Source of the DNA: Gammaproteobacteria bacterium HGW-Gammaproteobacteria-3
Lineage (GTDB): Bacteria; Pseudomonadota; Gammaproteobacteria; Methylococcales; Methylomonadaceae
Assembly: GCA_002843155.1 (NCBI GenBank)
Contig: PGZD01000025.1
Location: 1 to 64,000 of the forward strand
Length of the DNA stretch: 64,000 nt
Reading direction: 5' to 3'
How positions within the stretch are numbered: position 1 is the first letter of the stretch; every line of letters starts with the position of its first letter. Shown piece after piece: positions 1-7,968 of this stretch. The translations under genes and the position numbers were made by a program. Under the pieces are notes generated by a model that saw only the letters and a list, made by a program, of their open reading frames with translations, had not been told where the DNA came from and ran no database searches.

Positions 1-258
1 AACAGCAAAAAATCCGTAGTGCCAACCGACAGTAGTTAAAATTTTTAACTGATTGAAATGGCGGGGAACTTCGTTATTAGGTGACGAAGTTGGGTTAGGA
101 CGATATCCGCGTAACCCGCGATTACGGGTTAACTCACGGCTGACCGTACCCTCAGAGACACCAATAATCTCGGCGATCTTTTTATTTGTCTGTCCCGCTC
201 TCAATAAGGCGGCAATCTGGTATCGTTGTGCTTCGGTCAACTGTTTGTAGTCTGTCAT
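1..258 (-). CDS. IS30-family transposase, N-terminal part, cut by window edge
   Basis: The minus strand reads from an ATG at 258 to the window edge without a stop (86 codons visible). The first 50 or so residues match the IS30-type N-terminal helix-turn-helix: LTEAQRYQIAALLRAGQ, then KKIAEIIGVSEGTVSRELTRN, then GLRGYRPN. These transposases bind the element's terminal repeats. After about residue 55 the sequence (SSPNNEVPRHFNQLK and on) no longer resembles the usual IS30 middle region, so the copy may be truncated, chimeric or decayed. The outer end of the element probably lies between 300 and 375 (AATTGCACTTGTTAGTTGAA resembles an IS30 terminus), but its partner is outside the window. Confidence 0.7.
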   Translation of the reverse strand, partial: MTDYKQLTEAQRYQIAALLRAGQTNKKIAEIIGVSEGTVSRELTRNRGLRGYRPNPTSSPNNEVPRHFNQLKILTTVGWHYGFFAV

Positions 259-386
259 CGCTTATCCATCTTTGGTCGGATTGAGAAGGGGTGGCACTAT
301 AACAGTTGACCCCTTCTTAATCTTAATCACTCAAAATGAATTGCACTTGTTAGTTGAATCTGCGGTTTTCACCTTTATATAAAAAG

Positions 387-408
387 CACTTTTATGCGCA
401 TAAAAGTG
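387..408. repeat. perfect 22-bp palindrome
   Basis: Two 11-bp arms (CACTTTTATGC and its complement) meet without a loop. It lies between the presumed IS30 end and the MITE. It could be an operator for a dimeric regulator or part of a mobile-element end. No gene next to it explains it. Confidence 0.4.
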
Positions 409-446
409 TGCCGGGGGATTATAATGGCTTTATTTATGATCTCTAG

Positions 447-547
447 GAGCTTGTCCGGTAATTAACGTTTAACTCATTCCACATCAATATGTCGTATCTA
501 TATATATTGTGCTTAGGAAATTGAGACAGCTATTCTCGGACAGGCTC
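447..547. mobile_element. 101-bp MITE, IS5-like ends with CTAG duplication
   Basis: Imperfect terminal inverted repeats (left GAGCTTGTCCGGTAATT, right end complement GAGCCTGTCCGAGAATA, 13 of 17 matching) enclose about 65 bp with no reading frame. A CTAG tetranucleotide flanks both sides (443-446 and 548-551), as expected for the target duplication of IS5-group elements. It is too short to encode a transposase, so it would need one supplied in trans. Confidence 0.55.
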
Positions 548-620
548 CTAGGAAAACGAAGCGCGCGGCATTGGTATTGAAGGGTGAGCAGCGAGCAATG
601 CTCAAGGCACTGCCGGGGCC

Positions 621-761
621 AACAAGGACTTCACTAACTGAGGCGAGTTCTTCCACGATGACGCCGTCGCGGTGCCGATCATCGACCGGGGCATCCACCA
701 CTCGCACATCTTTATGCTGGGAGGAGAGGGCTATCGACTGAAGCAGAAAACAACGAGTTAG
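621..761 (+). pseudogene. IS21-family IstB remnant (C-terminal end)
   Basis: This frame encodes the end of an IS21 helper ATPase: NKDFTN, stop, GEFFHDDAVAVPIIDR, then HHSHIFMLGGEGYRLKQK and a terminal TAG at 759-761. The TGA at 639-641 stands where IstB proteins carry tryptophan (TNWGE), so the fragment is broken by a point mutation as well as by loss of its upstream part. The last residues keep the family's VxxxDRxxHHxxI and GxSYRLK-like signatures. The MITE lies just upstream. There is no istA. Confidence 0.7.
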
Positions 762-770
762 ACGACACAC

Positions 771-798
771 GGTGGGTCAAAATAGATGACCATTGACA
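771..798 (+). mobile_element. IS21-type right terminus
   Basis: Ten bases after the istB stop comes GGTGGGTCAAAATAGATGA followed by CCATTGACA. IS21 elements typically end in such a GGGTCAAAAT...TTGACA block. It marks the old right boundary of the element that left the istB fragment. The host sequence resumes at about 799. Confidence 0.55.
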
Positions 799-914
799 CT
801 CGTAAAAGCCATTGCAGTTTTGAAAAAAGCTGTAGCCCCTGTGCTTGCCGTTTTAGAATACCGACAATATGGACACATCGGTTCATATATCACCCTCATC
901 ACTCAGGAGCCATC

Positions 915-1493
915 ATGTCATCAGAATACCAATTGTCACTTGAACCCGTCACACTGGCCAGCGCAGGCCCGGAAGTCAAAGACACCCTGGCAGGCGCAAA
1001 AAAGAACCTGGGCTTTGTTCCCAACATGTATGGCAATATGGCCAACGCCCCATCATTGCTGAAGTCTTATTTACAAACCTATGAGTTATTCAGAAAAGAG
1101 TCCACCTTCAGCGCCGCCGAACAGGAAGTTATTTTTTTAACGCTGAGCCGGGACAATGGCTGCACTTACTGTGTCGCGGCACACAGCATGATTGCCGATA
1201 AAATGTCCGGCGTACCCGCCGACGTAACCAAAGCGATAAGAAAAGGCGAGGCCATCCAAGATTCCAAATTCGCCGCCTTGAGCGAATTTACCAGAATTAT
1301 GCAGGCAACGCGGGGACTGCCTTCAAAAAAGGCAGTCGAAGCTTTCCTCGCTGCCGGTTATTCGGAGCGGCATATTCTCGAAGTCATTGTCGGCATTGCG
1401 GTTAAAACGATGAGCAATTATTCCAATCATCTTTTTCATACCCCGGTGGATGCCGCCTTTGCCGATTGGTCATGGCAAGGCCAAACAAAATAA
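915..1493 (+). CDS. carboxymuconolactone decarboxylase / AhpD-like peroxidase-related protein
   Basis: A 192-residue all-helical protein of the CMD family (AhpD-like, uncharacterised peroxidase-related branch). The redox motif is visible at residues 83-90 (CTYCVAAH): two cysteines spaced CxxC with a histidine four residues on, preceded by the conserved acidic residues of SAAEQEV. Members act as thiol peroxidases or their reductants, and some are lactone decarboxylases. The active-site motif favours the redox role. The start at 915 is chosen because AGGAG lies at 905-909 and the family alignment begins here. A longer frame from 786 would run through the IS21 end. It stands alone, just downstream of decayed insertion sequences. 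Confidence 0.8.
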   Translation: MSSEYQLSLEPVTLASAGPEVKDTLAGAKKNLGFVPNMYGNMANAPSLLKSYLQTYELFRKESTFSAAEQEVIFLTLSRDNGCTYCVAAHSMIADKMSGVPADVTKAIRKGEAIQDSKFAALSEFTRIMQATRGLPSKKAVEAFLAAGYSERHILEVIVGIAVKTMSNYSNHLFHTPVDAAFADWSWQGQTK

Positions 1494-1740
1494 CAATTGC
1501 AGCGGTAAAAGAGCCTTGGCGCTGAATAATTTGATCCAACCACGATACGGCAAAAAGATGCCGAGCACATCCCGCCATTTCTGCATCATATTCAGGTCGG
1601 TATGCCGTGCTGAAGATTAACTCTACCTTTTCATTAAACGCATTGATTCGATTCCGGGCTACATTAAGCCCGGAATACTTTCCCGTCGGCTCACCAACAA
1701 AACGCGTATTTATCGCTCCGGCTCGATGCAATCTCGTTTT

Positions 1741-1769
1741 TTGATAAAATCCTTGAGCATAAATACAAT
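1741..1769 (+). promoter_or_regulatory. possible sigma-70 promoter for the Ktr genes
   Basis: TTGATA (1741-1746), a 17-bp spacer and TACAAT (1764-1769) make a good match. The predicted start at about 1776 would fall inside the ribosome-binding site (GGAGAG, 1772-1777), leaving almost no leader. The call is therefore tentative. The rest of the 288-bp gap 1494-1781 shows no gene. Confidence 0.35.
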
Positions 1770-1781
1770 CCGGAGAGAAAT

Positions 1782-2435
1782 ATGTCTCAGTATGCTGTCA
1801 TTGGTTTAGGCCGTTTTGGCATAACCCTGGCATTACAATTGGTTAAGATGGGCAATGATGTCATTGGTATCGATAGCGATAGAAAAGTGGTTGAGAATAT
1901 CGCCAATTCATTGACCCATGCGGTGATTGCTGACGCCACGGATGAAAACGCCCTGATCGAGCTGAGTCTCTCTTATTATGACGCCGTGGTGGTCGCTATC
2001 GGCGAAAACATGCAAGCCAGCCTGATTTGTGTGGTGCATTTAAAAAATATCGGCATTAAAAATATTTGGGTCAAGGCGACCACTGATGAGCATCATCTCA
2101 TTTTAAAAAGTTTGGGCGTCACTCGCATTATTCATCCTGAAGAAGAAATGGGCATCAGAACCGCGCGCTCGCTTTTCTATCCCATGATTCGGGAATACAT
2201 GTCACTGGGCCACAGGCAATATGTGGTGGAAATTCCGGTTTTCGAAAAACTGGCGGAAACATCCCTGGGCAATTTGTTGATTGAAGTCGAAGGCAAAGTA
2301 TTCGGCTTATTGATCAAGCGGCAGGAAAAATTATACCCTTGCCCTCATCCGGAGTTTGTCCTTGAGCAAGGCGACATGCTGATTCTGGCGGGAGACAGAC
2401 TCTCCCTGGCGGCGCTCGAGCCCCGGCTGGTATGA
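1782..2435 (+). CDS. ktrA: KtrA/TrkA-type potassium uptake regulator (RCK protein)
   Basis: A 217-residue cytoplasmic gating subunit of a Ktr potassium channel-transporter. An N-terminal RCK/Rossmann domain (about 1-140) carries the nucleotide motif GLGRFG at residues 8-13, with an acidic residue (D31) at the end of the second strand, as in NAD/ATP-binding RCK domains. A C-terminal RCK_C domain follows (about 145-217). The single RCK unit and its length are those of KtrA/KtrC, not of the double-length TrkA. GGAGAG precedes the ATG. The channel subunit gene begins 4 bp after its stop, so the two are co-transcribed. It sets the nucleotide-dependent opening of that subunit. Confidence 0.88.
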   Translation: MSQYAVIGLGRFGITLALQLVKMGNDVIGIDSDRKVVENIANSLTHAVIADATDENALIELSLSYYDAVVVAIGENMQASLICVVHLKNIGIKNIWVKATTDEHHLILKSLGVTRIIHPEEEMGIRTARSLFYPMIREYMSLGHRQYVVEIPVFEKLAETSLGNLLIEVEGKVFGLLIKRQEKLYPCPHPEFVLEQGDMLILAGDRLSLAALEPRLV

Positions 2436-2439
2436 TTCG

Positions 2440-3810
2440 ATGATCGGCCTTACCAGATTATCCCGTCATATCAAAAAAAGCCAGCTTCAGCTCACCCATG
2501 CCGTTTTTAACATCAGTCCGCCGGTCATTCTGACTTGCGGCTATTTGGGCCTGGTTGTTGTCGGCACGCTGCTGCTCAAACTTGAGGTCGCCACCTATAA
2601 AACGATCAGTTGGCTGGACGCTCTTTTTACCGCGACATCGGCGCTTACGGTAACCGGTCTGGCCGTGCTCGATACCGGGAGCGACTTTACCGTTTTCGGG
2701 CAAATGACCATCGCCTTACTGATTCAGGCGGGCGGCCTGGGTTTTATGACCTTTGCCCTTCTGACCGCGATGAGTCTGGGTAAACGAATCGGGGTTAAAC
2801 ATCAGTTGCTGGCGCTCGAGGCACTTAATCAAACCAGTTTAAGTAAAATCTGGGAAGTCGCTGCCGCCGTATTTTATTTTGCCATCACCATCGAGGCCGT
2901 TGGCTTTGTGTTGCTGACTTTACTCTGGAGCGAAGAACAGGGTTTTGAACGCGCGGCTTACGAAGCTTTTTTTTATACCCTTTCGGCTTTCAATAACGCC
3001 GGTTTCGGCTTGTCGGCGAACAGTCTGAGCCGTTATGCGGGTGACATCCCGGTCAATCTGGTTATCAGCGCGCTGTTTATTATCGGCGGCCTGGGCTTTG
3101 TCGTACTGTCGGACTTGTGGCAGGTGCGTGGCTGGAAAAAACTGCAGCTTTACAGCAAGGTCATGATCAGCGCCACAATTATTGTCAATCTCATCGCCTG
3201 GTTGTTGGTATGGCTGTTCGAACGGCAGAATCCTGCCACTCTTGGTCATTTTTCTCTGCCCGCGCAATTGACCGCCGCCTGGTTTCATGCGGTTACGCCG
3301 CGTACTGCCGGGTTCAACACGCTGCCGATCGAATCATTGACCGACTCGACAACCTTGCTGACGCTGTTATTGATGTTTATCGGCGGCGGCTCGTTAAGCA
3401 CGACCAGCGGCATCAAATTAAGCACGGCTATTGTCATTTTCACGTCAACTTATGCTTTTCTCAGAAGGCGGGATGAAGTGACCTTGATGCGCCGCTCGGT
3501 GCCACAGAATATCGTCATGAAAGCATTTGTGATCAGCGTCATTTCGCTGGGCATGGTGTTTGCCGGAACGTTGCTATTATCCGCTATGGAACATGCGCCT
3601 TTGATCGATGTGTTGTTTGAAGTCGTATCCGCCCTGGGTACGGTAGGTTTATCCAGAGGCTTGACCGGCGAGCTGTCGGATGCAGGACGGTGGCTGGTTA
3701 TGTTGTTGATGTTTGCAGGGCGTCTTGGCCCGCTGACTTTTGTTTATGTCATCGCCACCCCCAAACAGCGGCGCATTAAATATCCGGGCATGGATATTCC
3801 TGTGGGCTGA
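2440..3810 (+). CDS. ktrB: KtrB/TrkH-family potassium transporter membrane subunit
   Basis: A 456-residue inner-membrane protein built of four membrane-pore-membrane repeats. The selectivity-filter glycines can be seen in each: TVTGL, NNAGFG, RTAGFN and GTVGL. The gating-loop region rich in small residues (GGGSLSTTSGIK) lies in the third repeat, as in TrkH/KtrB. It mediates Na+- or H+-coupled K+ uptake with the preceding RCK protein. Length and partner gene point to KtrB over TrkH/TrkG. The gene meets the DUF2380 gene tail to tail with 13 bp between them. Confidence 0.9.
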   Translation: MIGLTRLSRHIKKSQLQLTHAVFNISPPVILTCGYLGLVVVGTLLLKLEVATYKTISWLDALFTATSALTVTGLAVLDTGSDFTVFGQMTIALLIQAGGLGFMTFALLTAMSLGKRIGVKHQLLALEALNQTSLSKIWEVAAAVFYFAITIEAVGFVLLTLLWSEEQGFERAAYEAFFYTLSAFNNAGFGLSANSLSRYAGDIPVNLVISALFIIGGLGFVVLSDLWQVRGWKKLQLYSKVMISATIIVNLIAWLLVWLFERQNPATLGHFSLPAQLTAAWFHAVTPRTAGFNTLPIESLTDSTTLLTLLLMFIGGGSLSTTSGIKLSTAIVIFTSTYAFLRRRDEVTLMRRSVPQNIVMKAFVISVISLGMVFAGTLLLSAMEHAPLIDVLFEVVSALGTVGLSRGLTGELSDAGRWLVMLLMFAGRLGPLTFVYVIATPKQRRIKYPGMDIPVG

Positions 3811-3823
3811 GGCCACACGCTGT

Positions 3824-4384
3824 TTATTGGTGTTTTGGATCAGAATTGCCAGCCGTTTGTTGCCGGATGGTTTGGTCAATTTGCCGGGCAAGACGGCGGA
3901 CGCCTTTAGGTGTGATCTTGTGCTGCTGACCCTTGATTTCTACTGAATAATCGGCTACCCAGCGTTGGGTTCGTGTATTGATTAAATGCGCCTTGAAATA
4001 AACAAACAAAAAACTCGCTTTATGATTGCGTCCGGTAATGATCCAATCGGCGCCGACTTTCCGGCCAAGCCCGGCAGCAATATCCGGGTGATCGAAAAGA
4101 TAACCGAAGCCTGCGTTTGCAAGAGCCTCTGACTTTGCATCAATGGCCGCTATCCTGTAATCGCCCAGTTCTACCATGGCCTTTTCCAGCAAAGGCTTAA
4201 GCGATGCCGTGCGCGCCATTTCTTCAGGATTGACGGCATTGGGCGCCAATTTGTAGGTTAAATCGTTCAGCTCAAAATCTACAATTGCGATGCTTATGGG
4301 CGCAGCATAGACACAGGCATTGAATAACTGGCTCAATAATGCAATGCGTAAAAAAATTTTAAAGTAGGCATCAAGGGTATTCAT
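3824..4384 (-). CDS. DUF2380-like exported protein
   Basis: A 186-residue protein with a hydrophobic N-terminal segment and a likely signal peptide ending near CVYAAP (residues 24-29). The mature part begins ISIAIVDFELNDLT and contains EEMARTASLKPLLEKAM and GRKVGADWIITGRNHK, the pattern of the DUF2380 family, whose function is unknown. The fold resembles outer-membrane or periplasmic lipoproteins of the curli-assembly (CsgG/TolB N-terminal) type, which also start with an AVxDF strand. Its ATG overlaps the stop of the dehalogenase gene by 4 bp (ATGA), so translation is coupled. The link between the two functions is not evident. Confidence 0.65.
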   Translation of the reverse strand: MNTLDAYFKIFLRIALLSQLFNACVYAAPISIAIVDFELNDLTYKLAPNAVNPEEMARTASLKPLLEKAMVELGDYRIAAIDAKSEALANAGFGYLFDHPDIAAGLGRKVGADWIITGRNHKASFLFVYFKAHLINTRTQRWVADYSVEIKGQQHKITPKGVRRLARQIDQTIRQQTAGNSDPKHQ

Positions 4385-5079
4385 CTGTGCTTGTTCCCGT
4401 TATTGATGTGGCAGCTTATCGCCTCAGTCAGACCGGCAAGGCTGTTCAGGGTAAGGCTTGGCTCTATTTCCCACGGATCGAAAACGGCATCGGATGAGCG
4501 CTGAATCCACACCGCTCGCATACCTGCGGCAACGGCGCCAAGCACATCGAAAGGGTTGCCCGATACCAGCCAGGTATCTGTGTTCACCGCGTTGGACCGG
4601 GTTAAAAAGTGCTCATAGACCGCAGGATGAGGTTTAAAGGTTTTGATTTCGTCAACACTGACAATAGCAATGAATAAATCCCTGATTCCGGCATGCGTCA
4701 ATAATCTTGTCACGGCATCTTCCGTGCCATTGGAAAAAGCAAACAAGCGAAACCCGGCGGCTTTTGCCTGCGTCAAGGCGGCTTTTACTTCGGCAAAGGG
4801 CGGCAAGCGACTATAGGCGTTTAAAAGTTCCTGTTTGGCCGCCTGGCTCAGCGGCGTTTTGCAGAATAAACAAGCGTAATCGAGAGCATGGCCGGTACAG
4901 ACAGCAAACGTTTCATAGCGTTGCATCAGGCCTCGGCGAAACGAATATTCAAGCTGTTTTTGCCGCCAAACGCTCGAAAACCCGGAAGCTTTATCACCCA
5001 CATGGTGTTGCAAATGTGTTTCTATGCCGCCGGTATCGATAAGCGTGCCGTAGACATCAAAAGCCAGCGTAATGGCCAT
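4381..5079 (-). CDS. haloacid dehalogenase-type hydrolase (HAD-IA)
   Basis: A 232-residue cytosolic HAD hydrolase resembling L-2-haloacid dehalogenases. The visible catalytic set is the nucleophile D8 in FDVYGTL, R39 in the WRQKQLEYSFRRGLM cap segment, S116-N117 in FSNG, K149 in KPHPAVY and D178 in SGNPFDVLGA. The WRxKQLEY segment is typical of true haloacid dehalogenases, but the physiological substrate in this host is unknown and may be a phosphate ester. The start at 5079 is preferred over 5103 because AAGGAAG sits just upstream and the family begins MxxxLAFDVYGTL. It is followed by an ATGA overlap with the DUF2380 gene. Confidence 0.82.
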   Translation of the reverse strand: MAITLAFDVYGTLIDTGGIETHLQHHVGDKASGFSSVWRQKQLEYSFRRGLMQRYETFAVCTGHALDYACLFCKTPLSQAAKQELLNAYSRLPPFAEVKAALTQAKAAGFRLFAFSNGTEDAVTRLLTHAGIRDLFIAIVSVDEIKTFKPHPAVYEHFLTRSNAVNTDTWLVSGNPFDVLGAVAAGMRAVWIQRSSDAVFDPWEIEPSLTLNSLAGLTEAISCHINNGNKHR

Positions 5080-5103
5080 ACAGCTTCCTTTTGTTTTAAA
5101 CAA

Positions 5104-5958
5104 CTATTGGTCTTCAAACACAGCGGCCAGCGTTGCGGCATCCAGAATGCGCTCACTCCATCGCTCCAACTGGAGCGTCGAGGCATCTTGTAACCGCTGC
5201 TGAGCCCAGCCAGGTAACGCGCCAAAACGCTTAACCAACATCCGGCCCAGCAACAAGCGCTCGCCTTCTTGCCGACCTTCTTGCCGACCTTCCTGCTGTC
5301 CTTCTGCAAACACGTCCTGGTAAAAGCGGGTTTGCTTGAGTTCTACATTCAAAATATCGCTTAACATTGCTCTGACCTCATCCCGCGATAGGCGGGGTAG
5401 TTTGTAAACCAGCAGGGTTTCCAATAATTCCAGCCAATCGCGCCTGCTTTCTTGAGGACTGGCGGTAATGGCGGTTTTGATGCGCGCCAGTTGCTGCGGG
5501 ATACGGGCATCATCGATTTCAATCAAGTGAATTAATTGTACACCCAGACCTTCCCCATGTTGCGGTAATCTATCGAGATAAACCACTTGGATGCGGCCGC
5601 TGTCGAAAAATTCCCGATAATGCGCGGGTTTGCCAGGGTCGCTGGCCAGATCGGGAAAAATAACCACCGCCCGCCAATCATGCAAAGGTGTGTTCTGGTA
5701 CAGATACAGCAAAATTTCACTGAGCAGGCGGGCATATATCTTGGGATCTTTTTGATATTGCACTTCGGCGAAAATCAACGGGCATTCACGCTGTTCGGCC
5801 AAAGGCATGAAGACGCCGTCAATCCGAAAAGCCGCTTGTTTCAGTTCGACCGATTGAAATCGATAAGGCGCCTTTTGGTACGCGGGAAAATCTGCCAGGT
5901 CAAAAATCAACTGTGGCCGCTGTAAAAACAGGCGATAAAATAAAGTATCGGTTTTCAA
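5104..5958 (-). CDS. DUF2887/Rpn-like putative nuclease with EGRQ repeats
   Basis: A 284-residue protein of the Rpn/PD-(D/E)XK transposase-like superfamily, DUF2887 type. It starts MKTDTLFYRLF. The probable nuclease core is D47 in FRIDGVF and E65-x-Q67 in FAEVQYQKD. A linker of tandem EGQQEGRQEGRQEGE follows at about residues 220-234, encoded by 12-bp direct repeats (around 5262-5307). A helical tail of DUF4351 type closes it (RMLVKRFGALP). Relatives are multi-copy, recombination-promoting nucleases that spread through genomes. The gene ends 24 bp before the dehalogenase start. It probably arrived as an independent unit and is not part of that operon. Confidence 0.75.
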   Translation of the reverse strand: MKTDTLFYRLFLQRPQLIFDLADFPAYQKAPYRFQSVELKQAAFRIDGVFMPLAEQRECPLIFAEVQYQKDPKIYARLLSEILLYLYQNTPLHDWRAVVIFPDLASDPGKPAHYREFFDSGRIQVVYLDRLPQHGEGLGVQLIHLIEIDDARIPQQLARIKTAITASPQESRRDWLELLETLLVYKLPRLSRDEVRAMLSDILNVELKQTRFYQDVFAEGQQEGRQEGRQEGERLLLGRMLVKRFGALPGWAQQRLQDASTLQLERWSERILDAATLAAVFEDQ

Positions 5959-6027
5959 GCTATTTTCTCTACCGTTTCCAGTTTTAAAGCCCTCGCCGCT
6001 AAAATCCGGTCGGGATAAATAAATGCT

Positions 6028-7368
6028 CTAACGCCGTTCAAATAACGCAATCGATTCCACATGCGCGGTTTGTGGAAACATGTTCATGACCCCGGCCTTG
6101 ACCAGCTTATAACCCAGTTCATTGACCAGAATACCGGTATCGCGCGCCAAAGTCGATGGGTTACAGGAGACGTAGACAATCTGCTCGGGCCGCCACCTGT
6201 TGAAATGCCGCAATACTTCCGCAGCTCCGGCCCTGGAAGGGTCGAGCAGGATTTTGTCATAACGCCGCGCCGCCCAGGGCAAATCTGAAATGCTTTTGCT
6301 TAAATCGGCGGCGTGGAATTCGACATTGTCCAAACCGTTCAAACGGGCGTTGTCCTGTGCGTGCCTGATCAGCGGCAAATCGCCTTCAACGCCGACCACC
6401 CGCCCGGCGTAGCGCGCCATGGGCAGGGTAAAGTTGCCGAGACCGCAAAACAAATCCAGCACGGTATCGTTTTCATTCAGCGCCAGCGTTTCGATGACGC
6501 GGTTGACCATTTGCCGGTTGATGGCGTAATTGACCTGGGTAAACATGGCCGGCCTGAATCTGAACACGATGTCGTGCTCCGGCAGCGCGTAAGTTGGCAG
6601 CACTTCCGGCTCGCCGTCCAGCGGCACGATTGTATCCGGGCCTTTGGACTGCAAGCACAGGCTGATGCCGTGCTGATGGGCATAGCCGCGCAGCCGTTCT
6701 TTATCTTCGGCGCTCGGCGGCTCCAGTACGCGCACCGCCAATACGCATTCATTATCACCTATCGCCACTTCGATTTGCGGGATTTTATCGCGGATGCTCA
6801 AGCCGCCGAGCATGGCCGACAAATCCATCAGCTTGTCGCCGACTAAAGGATGCATGACTTTGCAGCTTTCGATGTCAGCCAGATAAGGTTGCCGCCGTTC
6901 CCTGAAACCCACCAGCACCCGGCCTTTTTTGGCCACATATTTGACGCCCATTCGGGCCTTGCTGCGATAGCCCCAATGCGGCCCGTCCAGAGCGGGCCAG
7001 ATTTCAGGCAATGTCACTTTAGCCAGATGTTTGAATTGGTCCACCAGCAAGCCTTCTTTGATTTTGATTTGCTCGGACGAATCTACATGCTGAAAACTAC
7101 AGCCGCCGCAAACACTGTAATGCGGGCATTTTGCATCCACCCGCCGAGGCGACCGGCTCAATAATCTGACCACCCGGCCTTCGGCATAATCGCGGCGGTT
7201 ATCGGTGTAAACAAATTCCACCGTTTCACCGGGCAAGGCGGCATCGATAAAAACCACTTTGCCTTCGACATGGGCGACGCCGCGCCCGTCATGCGTCAAA
7301 GATTCTATGGTGACTTTTACCTGCGTTTCCGGCATTTTTCCGGGGCTTGATTGTCTTCGCCTGGCCAT
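6028..7368 (-). CDS. rlmD: 23S rRNA (uracil-1939-C5)-methyltransferase RlmD
   Basis: A 446-residue enzyme that methylates U1939 of 23S rRNA using S-adenosylmethionine. An N-terminal TRAM domain (about 12-72) binds RNA. The iron-sulfur cysteines are C81, C87 and C90 (CPHYSVCGGC) and C169 (ESCKVMH). The methyltransferase domain has DLFCGLGNFTLP (305-316), LDPSRAG, and the catalytic cysteine C402 in YVSCNPSTLARD. Length and all motifs fit RlmD rather than the shorter RlmC. It lies 2 bp downstream of the ydbL-like gene, on the same strand. Confidence 0.95.
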   Translation of the reverse strand: MARRRQSSPGKMPETQVKVTIESLTHDGRGVAHVEGKVVFIDAALPGETVEFVYTDNRRDYAEGRVVRLLSRSPRRVDAKCPHYSVCGGCSFQHVDSSEQIKIKEGLLVDQFKHLAKVTLPEIWPALDGPHWGYRSKARMGVKYVAKKGRVLVGFRERRQPYLADIESCKVMHPLVGDKLMDLSAMLGGLSIRDKIPQIEVAIGDNECVLAVRVLEPPSAEDKERLRGYAHQHGISLCLQSKGPDTIVPLDGEPEVLPTYALPEHDIVFRFRPAMFTQVNYAINRQMVNRVIETLALNENDTVLDLFCGLGNFTLPMARYAGRVVGVEGDLPLIRHAQDNARLNGLDNVEFHAADLSKSISDLPWAARRYDKILLDPSRAGAAEVLRHFNRWRPEQIVYVSCNPSTLARDTGILVNELGYKLVKAGVMNMFPQTAHVESIALFERR

Positions 7369-7370
7369 AC

Positions 7371-7955
7371 TTATTTCTGCTTCCAGCTACCGTTAGAAGA
7401 TTGATACCACCAGCCGCCCTGGGCATTGCCGACCCAGCGTGCGGCAAAAGTCGCCTTGATTTGCGCCGCCCATTCCGGGTGACCGTTGGCATTGGCGATA
7501 GCCTGATATAACTGGTTGCGATTGGCATTCTCGGCGGCAACCAGTTGTGTAGCCTGATTCCTGTCTTTCAACGCGACTTTACCTGCGTCTTTCATGACCA
7601 GTAACCCGTCCGCACCAATGCCGACCGCGCCTGAATCATAAAAAGGTTTGAGCGCGGGAAAGCGGCTTTGCATTTGCGCCGTCAATTTTCTGATTTCGGC
7701 CGAGTCGATCGACAAATTGGCCTGCTGGGCCTGAGCCGGCGTGATCACAACATTTAATGTCCGGTCGAGGATTTTGTATAAGGCCTGTTGCCAGTCCGAT
7801 AAACCGGCTTTGGGTTCTGTACTCTCTGCGGCAGGTTTTTGAATGTCCTGAATGATTTCATCGGCCGCTTTTTCGGCGGCGGCGGCAGGAAAATACACAT
7901 TAATGGTCACACAGGCGGTAAGCAGTAAGGCACTGTAAAGCGATAAACTTTTCAT
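7371..7955 (-). CDS. YdbL-like DUF1318 lipoprotein
   Basis: A 194-residue envelope protein. The first 15 residues form a short signal with the lipobox LLTAC, so the mature protein would be a lipoprotein starting CVTINVYFPAAAAEKAADEIIQDI. The rest (roughly 55-165) is the DUF1318 domain shared with E. coli YdbL. In E. coli, YdbL helps the lipoprotein YnbE join YdbH in a phospholipid-carrying bridge across the periplasm. YdbL there is soluble, and YnbE carries the lipid and a similar TIN beta-strand. Here one gene seems to have both parts, and no ynbE lies between it and the ydbH-like gene 13 bp upstream. The C-terminal WWYQSSNGSWK is unusual. Confidence 0.78.
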   Translation of the reverse strand: MKSLSLYSALLLTACVTINVYFPAAAAEKAADEIIQDIQKPAAESTEPKAGLSDWQQALYKILDRTLNVVITPAQAQQANLSIDSAEIRKLTAQMQSRFPALKPFYDSGAVGIGADGLLVMKDAGKVALKDRNQATQLVAAENANRNQLYQAIANANGHPEWAAQIKATFAARWVGNAQGGWWYQSSNGSWKQK

Positions 7956-7968
7956 CAGGGTCTCCGGT

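Noticed and set aside
53-250. Plus-strand 65-residue frame at the left edge
   Set aside because: It is the antisense of the IS30-type helix-turn-helix region and has no family resemblance.
786-914. Longer N-terminus for the CMD-family protein
   Set aside because: The frame runs upstream into the IS21 terminus; the AGGAG at 905-909 and the family alignment support 915.
1402-1731. Minus-strand 109-codon frame after the CMD gene
   Set aside because: Overlaps the end of a clear gene, with no ribosome site or family match.
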